Of a DNA stretch of 64,000 bases, positions 34,300 through 41,703 are shown in pieces (position 1 is the stretch's first letter; each line of letters starts with the position of its first letter). Source of the stretch: Parapedobacter composti (GTDB lineage: Bacteria > Bacteroidota > Bacteroidia > Sphingobacteriales > Sphingobacteriaceae); NCBI RefSeq assembly GCF_900112315.1, contig NZ_FOLL01000001.1, positions 310,001-374,000 on the forward strand. Direction: 5' to 3'. A program made the position numbers and the translations under genes. The notes under the pieces were generated by a model. It was not told the origin of the DNA, made no database searches, and saw only the letters and a program-made list of their open reading frames with translations.

Positions 34300-37200
34300 A
34301 TGAACAGGAATTACGCGTGCTTCGCCGTTGTGCTGCTTATTTTGATGCAATTGGGAAACAGGCATTTGTTTGCCCAAAGCACCCCCACGAATCAATGGCA
34401 ATTGCTGGGGAGGGGAGAGGAAATTGCCAGTGGTGCCTCGGCCTTTACTAGTATGGCCGCTGTCACGAATTACGAAGGTAACCGAGAAGCGACACCTTAT
34501 ATCGCCTTTGTCGAAAATAACATTGCCAAGGTGAAGCGGCTGGCGGGCGGGCTGTGGCAGCAGGTGGGTGGCGATGTTTCTCCGGGCAATGCCTCGCACA
34601 CGAACATTTTTGCCGACGGGGGTAACCGGCTATACGTGGCCTACGCGGATCTGGCCAACGGCAATCGTTTGGCGGTTAAGCGGTTCAACGCGGCCACGCA
34701 GGCATGGGAGCCGCTTGGCGGCGACCCGTACGTTTCGGAGGGTTCCATACTGAACGGCACGAGCCAGCTGCGTGTCTCCCGGAATAACTGGATGGCCTTC
34801 GACCGGAACAACGTTCCCTACGTGGTGTACGCGGAGATGGGTTCGGGCGGCCGCCCCCACGTGAAGCGTTTCGTGAACGGTTCATGGGAGCTGGTCGGTT
34901 CGGGCGGATTTGCTGCAGAGCGGGCATCGGGAGTTTGCATAGCGTTCGATGAGGGGGATACGCCTTACGTGACGTATGCCGGGGGCGACGGCAGCACGGG
35001 CGACCTCCGTGCGTTCCGGTTTTCGGGAGGGGCCTGGGCGGCGCTTCCGGCTTCGGGCATCGGCGGAGTGCGTCATGCATCGTCGGTGGTGCTTGACGGT
35101 CGGCTGTACGTCCTGTACATGGACGCCAGCACGAACAGCTTCGGCACGGTGTCGTTTCTGGATCTTTCCACGGGGGCATGGACAGCGGTGTTCGGTGGCC
35201 GTCTTTCGGGGCGCAACACGGAAGTGCTGACACTGGCCAAAGACGGGCTGGGCAACCTGTACGCATCGTTTCAGGACGTCATCACGAACAACTCGGGCCG
35301 CAGCGTGGTGCGGGTGCGCCGGTTGGCGGCAGGTGCCGACACTTGGGATGAATTGACTGCAGGAGGAGCATCTGAATCGGGAGTGGACGAGCCGGGATTT
35401 GAGTCGTTTCTGTATGTAGATAAACAAGGGAACCCCTATATCAGTTATGTAAAGGCAAATGCGGGGGGAGTAAACACCCCTATCGTACGTAAATTTGACC
35501 TCATACAAGTGCCGCCAGCGGCAGAAAGGGGGCCTTACAATGCATGGGAACTGTTGGGAGAAGGGCAACAGGTGGCGTCAGGTGCTTCAACGTATACTTC
35601 GGTGGCCACCATCCGGGAATATGGTACTACAGCAACTTATGTGGCGTTTGTAGAAAATGGCGTGGCCAGGGCAAGGCGGCAATTGTACGGGATGTGGGAA
35701 TGGGTCGGCGGGGATATTTCTCCGGGCAATGCTTCGCACACAAACATTTTTGCCGACGGGGGTAACCGGCTATACGTGGCCTATGCGGACCTGGCCAACG
35801 GCAATCGCTTGGCGGTTAAGCGGTTCAACGCGGCCACGCAGGCATGGGAGCCGCTTGGCGGCGACCCGTACGTTTCGGAGGGTTCCATACTGAACGGCAC
35901 GAGCCAGCTGCGTGTCTCCCGGAATAACTGGATGGCCTTCGACCGGAACAACGTTCCCTACGTGGTGTACGCGGAGATGGGTTCGGGCGGCCGCCCCCAC
36001 GTGAAGCGTTTCGTGAACGGTTCATGGGAGCTGGTCGGTTCGGGCGGATTTTCTGCAGAGCGGGCATCGGGAGTTTGCATAGCGTTCGATGAGGGAGATA
36101 CGCCTTACGTGACGTATGCCGGGGGCGACGGCAGCACGGGCGACCTCCGTGCGTTCCGGTTTTCGGGAGGGGCCTGGGCGGCGCTTCCGGCTTCGGGCAT
36201 CGGCGGAGTGCGTCATGCATCGTCGGTGGTGCTTGACGGTCGGCTGTACGTCCTGTACATGGACGCCAGCACGAACAGCTTCGGCACGGTGTCGTTTCTG
36301 GATCTTTCCACGGAGGCATGGACAGCGGTGTTCGGTGGCCGTCTTTCGGGGCGCAACACGGAAGTGCTGACACTGGCCAAAGACGGGCTGGGCAACCTAT
36401 ACGCGTCGTTTCAGGACGTCATCACGAACAACTCGGGCCGCAGCGTGGTGCGGGTGCGCCGGCTGGCGGCAGGTGCCGACACCTGGGGTGAACTGGACGC
36501 CGGCGGGAGTTCCGAAATCGGTATTGACGAACCCGGTTACGATCTTTTCCTGCATGTAGACCGCTACAATCAACCCTATGTGGCATATGTAAAAGCTAAT
36601 GCCAGCGGTGTGAATACACCGGTTGTACGGCGTTTCAACCTGAATTTATCGCCCGATACGGAAGAACCCGACGAAGTGGTAACCACCCCAAAACAGCTGG
36701 AAACACTGGACAGGGGGCTGGTGGCCGTGCGCACGGCGCCCGATAAGGTGTACATCGGATGGCGGCTGTTTGGTACCGACCCCACGGATATCGCATTCAA
36801 CGTATACCGTGGTGATGAGCGGATTAATGACGAACCGATTGCCAACTCAACCAATTTTGTAGACGAGACCGAAGACTTGACCGCCACGTATGCCATACGT
36901 CCTGTAGTAGGCGGCGAAGAACAGGCCGCAACCTATCCGGTGCGCGTATGGGACAGTAACTTTCTTTCGATACCATTGGATATCCCGCAGGGTGGCACGA
37001 CACCCGATGGAGTAAATTATACCTATACACCCGGTGACGCGAGCGTGGGCGATCTGGATGGCGACGGACGGTACGAGATTATCCTGAAGTGGGACCCTAC
37101 CAATCAGAAGGACAATGCTCATGACGGCTATACGGGCAATGTATACATTGACGCATACCGGCTGGATGGAACGAAGTTGTGGCGGATTGATTTGGGTAAA

Positions 37201-39510
37201 AACATCCGGGCGGGAGCACACTATACCCAGTTCATCGTGTATGACCTTGATGGCGATGGGAAGGCCGAAATCGCCATGAAGACAGCCGACGGCACGGTGG
37301 ACGGTACCGGTATGGTCATTGGCGATGCGGAGATCGATCACCGCAACGAAGCGGGCCGCATATTGGCGGGCCCCGAATTTTTGACCATTTTCAATGGGCT
37401 AACCGGGGCAGCTATGGCTACAACGGACTATTTGCCGGCCCGCGGAAACGTCAGCAGTTGGGGCGACGATTGGGGCAACCGTTCGGAGCGTTACGTTGCT
37501 GCGGTAGCTTACTTGGACGGAGCGCGGCCAAGCTTGGTCATGGGCAGGGGATACTACACCCGGCTGGTGCGTGTAGCCTGGGATTGGCGCGATGGTGAAC
37601 TTACCCACCGATGGACATTCGATAGCAATGATCCCGGCAATGAAGCCCATGCCGGGCAGGGCAACCACCAGATGACCGTGGGCGATATTGATGACGACGG
37701 CAAAGACGAAATCATCAACGGCGCCAGCATCATCAATGACAACGGACGTCCGTATGCCGCCAACGGCCGGGGCCATGGCGATGCCTTACACATGACCCGT
37801 ATGTTCCCCGACCGTCCAAACCAGCAGATTTGGCAGTCATATGAAGATCCGGCAACGTTTGGAGAATATGGGGCGGAGCTACGCGATGCCAAGACTGGAG
37901 AAACCCTCTTCGGTGTGCCGGCCAGCAATGATGTAGGCCGTGCGATGGCAGCGGACATCGACCCCAACTATCCCGGTTATGAATTATGGAGCACAGCCAA
38001 TGGTAATGTGTACAACGGAACGGGAGAGGTTATCAGCACCAACCGGCCGAGCATCAACTTCGGTATCTGGTGGGATGGCGACTTGCAGCGCGAATTGCTG
38101 GATGGAACCGTTATCGATAAATGGAACCCGGTAACAAAGAACGCTCAGCGATTGGTTTCGTTTTTCCAGTCGGCCAACGCCGAAAGCATCAACGGTACCA
38201 AGGCTACCCCCAACCTTCAAGCTGATATCTTGGGCGACTGGCGGGAAGAAGTTATATACCGGACGTCAGACAACTCCCGGTTGCTTATTTTTACAACCAC
38301 CATACCAACGGAATACCGTATCCATACGCTGATGCATAATCCACAGTACCGCACAGCCATTGCCTGGCAGAACAGCGGATACAACCAGCCCCCGTATCCA
38401 AGCTTTTATCTTGGCGAGGGCATGGAAATGCCCGAACCACCGAATATTGAGCTTACGGAGGTTGAAAAGCAACCGCAAGACATCGACTTCCCTGATGTGG
38501 GGTATAAGTCGGTTAAAGATGAACCTTTTGACCCGGGTGCAGTGGCAACATCGGCATTACCTGTCACCTATATGAGCGCCGATCCGTCCATAGCCGACGT
38601 AGTCAATGGACGTATTGTTCCCAAGGGTGTCGGCACGGTCACTATCACTGCAGTGCAGCAGGGAAATGCGCTTTGGTTGCCGGCAGAAACCACCCGAGAC
38701 ATTACGTTCCTCGAACTGATGCCCCAATCCATTGCTTTTGATCCGCTGGATAAACTGATTACCGAATATGACGACCTGGATCCCGGCGCGACCGCAAGCT
38801 CTGGTCTCCCTGTTGCTTACATCAGCAGTGACGAGTCAATAGCCATCATTGTGGATGGGAAAATCCGGGGAATAGCCGGAGGAACGGTAATCATCACCGC
38901 TGTGCAGGAGGGTGACGACTATTGGGAAGCCGCATCTCCCGTATCACATGAACTGCTGGTAATCCCACGGGCCGCCCAAACCATCGCCTTCCATCCCATA
39001 CCGGAACTGAAGGTGGATCACGGCGACTACGACCCGCAAGCGACAGCGACATCGGGGCTGCCCGTTATTTATACGAGCAGCAATACCGATGTAGCCCGGG
39101 TCATCGACGGCAAAATCCGGATATTCCGCGAGGGGACGGCTACCATCGTAGCCAGCCAGCCGGGCGACTCGCTATGGTATGCGGCACCGGATGTTGCGCA
39201 CACGCTCGTGGTAGTTGGTCCCGATGAACCGGAGGTAAGTAGCGCGGTATCGCCCAATGGCGATGGTGAAAACGACATTCTCTTCATCGAGGGTATCCAG
39301 AATTACCCCCAGAACTGGTTGGTCATCATGGACCGCAATGGCGTGGAGGTGTTCCGTATAGCGGGATACAACAACCGAGATAAGGTGTTTGATGGAAGAA
39401 GCAGTACCAACAGATTGCTGCCCCAAGGTACATATTTCTACATATTGGAAACCACGTACAAGGGAGAGACTAAACGCAGGAAGGGGTGGTTCATGCTTAA
39501 ATATCAATGA
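34300..39510 (+). CDS. Giant surface PL11 rhamnogalacturonan lyase with twin propellers, Ig-like repeats and T9SS type B sorting domain
   Basis: A 1736-residue secreted enzyme. Order: signal peptide (1-26); two tandem propeller-like blocks (about 28-400 and 410-780), each with seven units of the form PYVxY...G.W..LGG; a PL11 catalytic domain (about 796-1380) with LDRGLVAV, GDASVGDLDGDGRYEII, LKWDPTNQKDNAHDGYTG and YDLDGDGKAEIAMKTADGT (the D-rich loops are calcium sites in this family); three Ig-like repeats (about 1388-1640, each with a SSDESIAxVxxGKIRG-like strand); and a CHU_C/gliding-motility type C-terminal domain (about 1645-1736, SPNGDGENDILFIEG, WFMLKYQ). The last is a type B signal for type IX secretion. 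The next gene, overlapping by ATGA, is a PorP/SprF homologue, the usual partner of such cargo. Backbone-cleaving lyase at the cell surface is a firm inference; the propeller function is unknown. Confidence 0.92.
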   Translation: MNRNYACFAVVLLILMQLGNRHLFAQSTPTNQWQLLGRGEEIASGASAFTSMAAVTNYEGNREATPYIAFVENNIAKVKRLAGGLWQQVGGDVSPGNASHTNIFADGGNRLYVAYADLANGNRLAVKRFNAATQAWEPLGGDPYVSEGSILNGTSQLRVSRNNWMAFDRNNVPYVVYAEMGSGGRPHVKRFVNGSWELVGSGGFAAERASGVCIAFDEGDTPYVTYAGGDGSTGDLRAFRFSGGAWAALPASGIGGVRHASSVVLDGRLYVLYMDASTNSFGTVSFLDLSTGAWTAVFGGRLSGRNTEVLTLAKDGLGNLYASFQDVITNNSGRSVVRVRRLAAGADTWDELTAGGASESGVDEPGFESFLYVDKQGNPYISYVKANAGGVNTPIVRKFDLIQVPPAAERGPYNAWELLGEGQQVASGASTYTSVATIREYGTTATYVAFVENGVARARRQLYGMWEWVGGDISPGNASHTNIFADGGNRLYVAYADLANGNRLAVKRFNAATQAWEPLGGDPYVSEGSILNGTSQLRVSRNNWMAFDRNNVPYVVYAEMGSGGRPHVKRFVNGSWELVGSGGFSAERASGVCIAFDEGDTPYVTYAGGDGSTGDLRAFRFSGGAWAALPASGIGGVRHASSVVLDGRLYVLYMDASTNSFGTVSFLDLSTEAWTAVFGGRLSGRNTEVLTLAKDGLGNLYASFQDVITNNSGRSVVRVRRLAAGADTWGELDAGGSSEIGIDEPGYDLFLHVDRYNQPYVAYVKANASGVNTPVVRRFNLNLSPDTEEPDEVVTTPKQLETLDRGLVAVRTAPDKVYIGWRLFGTDPTDIAFNVYRGDERINDEPIANSTNFVDETEDLTATYAIRPVVGGEEQAATYPVRVWDSNFLSIPLDIPQGGTTPDGVNYTYTPGDASVGDLDGDGRYEIILKWDPTNQKDNAHDGYTGNVYIDAYRLDGTKLWRIDLGKNIRAGAHYTQFIVYDLDGDGKAEIAMKTADGTVDGTGMVIGDAEIDHRNEAGRILAGPEFLTIFNGLTGAAMATTDYLPARGNVSSWGDDWGNRSERYVAAVAYLDGARPSLVMGRGYYTRLVRVAWDWRDGELTHRWTFDSNDPGNEAHAGQGNHQMTVGDIDDDGKDEIINGASIINDNGRPYAANGRGHGDALHMTRMFPDRPNQQIWQSYEDPATFGEYGAELRDAKTGETLFGVPASNDVGRAMAADIDPNYPGYELWSTANGNVYNGTGEVISTNRPSINFGIWWDGDLQRELLDGTVIDKWNPVTKNAQRLVSFFQSANAESINGTKATPNLQADILGDWREEVIYRTSDNSRLLIFTTTIPTEYRIHTLMHNPQYRTAIAWQNSGYNQPPYPSFYLGEGMEMPEPPNIELTEVEKQPQDIDFPDVGYKSVKDEPFDPGAVATSALPVTYMSADPSIADVVNGRIVPKGVGTVTITAVQQGNALWLPAETTRDITFLELMPQSIAFDPLDKLITEYDDLDPGATASSGLPVAYISSDESIAIIVDGKIRGIAGGTVIITAVQEGDDYWEAASPVSHELLVIPRAAQTIAFHPIPELKVDHGDYDPQATATSGLPVIYTSSNTDVARVIDGKIRIFREGTATIVASQPGDSLWYAAPDVAHTLVVVGPDEPEVSSAVSPNGDGENDILFIEGIQNYPQNWLVIMDRNGVEVFRIAGYNNRDKVFDGRSSTNRLLPQGTYFYILETTYKGETKRRKGWFMLKYQ
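34576..35350 (+). repeat. Direct DNA repeat, copy 1 (propeller block 1)
   Basis: About 775 bp that recur at 35716-36490, offset exactly 1140 bp (380 codons), with roughly a dozen base differences by eye and long stretches (for example 34681-34860) identical. The flanking parts of the two 380-codon units are clearly diverged, so only the core is nearly identical. Confidence 0.95.
35716..36490 (+). repeat. Direct DNA repeat, copy 2 (propeller block 2)
   Basis: Second copy of the 775-bp segment at 34576-35350. Visible differences include Ala to Ser (tttgctgca against tttctgca near 36051), Gly to Glu (acgggggca against acggaggca near 36313) and several silent changes. Recombination between the copies would delete 1140 bp in frame. 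Confidence 0.95.
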
Positions 39511-40439
39511 TAAAAGTTAGAATTATGCTACGAATGATTGTAAAAAACGCCCGGTACCTGCTGACGGCCATCGGACTTATCAGTACAGCGGCCGCTCAGC
39601 AGCCTATCATGTATACGCAATATACGCATGATTTGACCTACATCAATCCCGCTTATTCGCTGATACAGGGTCAGGGGGCTATCAATACCATCCTGCGCCG
39701 GCAGTGGGTGGGTATGGATGATGCTCCCACTACATTTTTTCTGAACGGCTATATACCTATCCACCAATTCGGTGCTTCAGCAGGAATCAACGTCATGCAC
39801 GACCGTCTCGGTCCGGAACGCTTTATGGATGCCGGTGTGTTCGTCGCCAAGTCGGTGCGCCTGTCCGAAAAAACCTACATGGGCACAGCATTGGGCGTAA
39901 GCATCAAACGCTACGAATTGAATGCGTCGCAGTATGCTCCGCGCGACGCGGTGTTCCGCAATGATGAAAGGGAGACCACGGGCAACCTGGCAATCGGGCT
40001 TACCCTGTATGAGCCGGACAAGTTCTATGTAAGCGTGTCGGTACCCCGCATCAATTTCCGGTTTTTGGAAGATGCACGGGAAGGGGCCGAGCAATATTTC
40101 AGGAACAATTATTATGGAGCTGCGGCCTACTTGGTTAACCTGGGGGGAGGGATCAAGCTGAAGCCAGCGATGTTGGTAGCCATCACGCCCGAGCAGCCCG
40201 TGCTGGCCGATTTCGCCGCTACCGCGTATCTGAAAGACTTGGTTGGCTTCGGTGTGAGCTACCGTACCACAGATAACCTCGGCTTCCTGGGGTATGTGTT
40301 TATTGATCGCTTCCGTATCGGATATACCTATCAATTCGGGCTCCATAGCCACTTGGCTTCCGGACGGTTCAGCAGCGCTACCCATGAGGTAGGGCTGGGT
40401 TATCGCTTCGGCAGTGCAAAAAGGGGGGGACTATTATAA
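39507..40439 (+). CDS. PorP/SprF-family type IX secretion membrane protein
   Basis: 310-residue outer-membrane beta-barrel with signal peptide (LLTAIGLISTAAAQ) and the typical start of the family (QQPIMYTQYTHDLTYINPAYSLIQGQGAINTILRRQWVGMDDAPTTFFLNGYIPI). The C-terminal half shows alternating strands and ends HEVGLGYRFGSAKRGG. SprF/PorP-like proteins assist secretion or surface attachment of cargo bearing type B C-terminal domains and are usually encoded right after that cargo. Here the ATG overlaps the stop of the giant PL11, which has such a domain, so the two are translationally coupled. An in-frame ATG at 39525 is an alternative start. Family assignment is strong; the pairing is inferred from position. 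Confidence 0.92.
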   Translation: MIKVRIMLRMIVKNARYLLTAIGLISTAAAQQPIMYTQYTHDLTYINPAYSLIQGQGAINTILRRQWVGMDDAPTTFFLNGYIPIHQFGASAGINVMHDRLGPERFMDAGVFVAKSVRLSEKTYMGTALGVSIKRYELNASQYAPRDAVFRNDERETTGNLAIGLTLYEPDKFYVSVSVPRINFRFLEDAREGAEQYFRNNYYGAAAYLVNLGGGIKLKPAMLVAITPEQPVLADFAATAYLKDLVGFGVSYRTTDNLGFLGYVFIDRFRIGYTYQFGLHSHLASGRFSSATHEVGLGYRFGSAKRGGLL

Positions 40440-40458
40440 AACGGTTAACCATTCAGCG

Positions 40459-41202
40459 ATGAAGAATTTATATTACGTGCTGTTTATCAGCGGGATGCTA
40501 TCGGCGGTAGGTGCGGTGGCCCAGCCACAGACATATGTGCTTGTGCACGGTGCCTGGGGCGGCGGCTGGTCATTCAAAAAGACAGACTCCCTATTGCGCA
40601 CGATGGGCAATGAAGTCTACCGCCCCACGCTCACCGGTCTGGGCGAACGCGTGCACCTCGCTTCCGAAGCCGTTGATTTAGAAACACACATCAAGGATGT
40701 GATAAATGTCATTTTGTTTGAAAACCTGCACAACGTCGTGCTTGTCGGGCACAGCTATGGCGGCATGGTCGTAACCGGGGTAGCCGACAGCCTGCCGGAA
40801 CGTATCGGTAAATTGATCTACCTGGATGCGTTTGTGCCGGACGACGGCCAGAGTGCTTTCTCGGCACGGGGCTCGGATAATCAAGGCAGGGGGATGCGCA
40901 CCGAAAACGGCCTGATTCCGCCGTTTGGAAAAAAGGAGGGACTTCCGCGGGATGTACCGCATCCGGCCAAGACATTTTCCCAGCCAATCCGGCTGAAAAA
41001 CCCCGTACGGCTAAAGCTGCCAACCACCTACATCCTCACTTATGAAGGCGATAATCCGGAAAAAGATACGTTTGCTCCGTTTGCCGCGAAAGCGAAGCAG
41101 ATGGGATGGAAGACCATCAATATGCAGGCCGACCATAATCCGCAGATGACCATGCCGCAGGTACTTGCGGAACTGCTGGAAGAAGAGGGGCGAGCTCATT
41201 GA
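40459..41202 (+). CDS. Exported alpha/beta-hydrolase, putative esterase
   Basis: 247-residue alpha/beta-hydrolase with an N-terminal signal peptide (MKNLYYVLFISGMLSAVGAVAQ). The frame opens at a GTG (40414) inside the preceding gene, but ATG 40459 gives the signal sequence and is preferred. Catalytic features are the oxyanion-hole LVHGAWGGGWS, nucleophile Ser 99 in GHSYGGM, and a C-terminal His in ADHNPQMTMP. The runs RPTLTGLGERVHLAS and LDAFVPDDGQS place it near EstC and plant methyl-esterase-like proteins. As the last gene of an RG-I operon it might remove methyl or acetyl esters from pectic oligosaccharides, but this is inference; family members have many substrates. Confidence 0.8.
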   Translation: MKNLYYVLFISGMLSAVGAVAQPQTYVLVHGAWGGGWSFKKTDSLLRTMGNEVYRPTLTGLGERVHLASEAVDLETHIKDVINVILFENLHNVVLVGHSYGGMVVTGVADSLPERIGKLIYLDAFVPDDGQSAFSARGSDNQGRGMRTENGLIPPFGKKEGLPRDVPHPAKTFSQPIRLKNPVRLKLPTTYILTYEGDNPEKDTFAPFAAKAKQMGWKTINMQADHNPQMTMPQVLAELLEEEGRAH

Positions 41203-41703
41203 TTTAATGTAAAGATTTCAGAAGAAGTTTTATTTTTTCGTATTAGGAAAAATATGGTTGAGGTGATAAACCCTCCAAAGTCAATTCATCTTCGCTCCGA
41301 GGCGCGTTTCAAAAATGAACGGGGTGAAAATTGTTTTCACGCCCGGTGAATCTTCCGATTCAGCCCGTTGTTGCCGGCTTCCGATGCCGACGGTTTGGGG
41401 AGCATTGCATTTTTGGGCTGAATTATGCGCTCTGGCGGCTTTAAATTTTGGATGGGCTAATGTTCCGCCAAGAAAAAGAAAGCCGCATAGGCGATACGTT
41501 TATTTTTTTCATAACAAGAAATTTGTGTTTGGTCGAAAAATCGCCAGTTCCTTTTCCGGCTATCGGATTTCGATCTAAGAATGAGGACAGAATGGGGAAA
41601 AACGAAACATTTTTACCGGAGTTTTGCACGATTTTTACCGGATGCGCAAGGGGTATAGCTGTAGATTTGCAGGAACCCGATTTCTTCACTTCGTGATAGA
41701 CCT
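41203..41703. other. Intergenic region before unit C
   Basis: 501 bp without a convincing gene; two short overlapping reading frames (41315-41578, 41448-41696) have no recognisable features. The region holds a perfect 7-bp inverted repeat GTGAAAA-TTG-TTTTCAC (41324-41340), a wider 9-bp inverted repeat ATTCAGCCC/GGGCTGAAT (41358-41366 and 41415-41423), and promoter module C at its right end. The inverted repeats may end unit B. Confidence 0.6.
41610..41670 (+). promoter_or_regulatory. Promoter/operator module C (putative hybrid-regulator site)
   Basis: The best copy of the module: two perfect TTTTTACCGG decamers (41610-41619 and 41632-41641) start 22 bp apart, followed after exactly 20 bp by TAGATTTGC (41662-41670), a perfect TAnnTTTG -7 box. 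The start of transcription would be near 41676, about 28 nt before the GH2 start codon at 41704. It drives unit C. Confidence 0.78.

Noticed and set aside
41448-41696. An 82-codon frame covering promoter module C
   Set aside because: It would run over the operator and -7 box before the GH2 gene; no family pattern.
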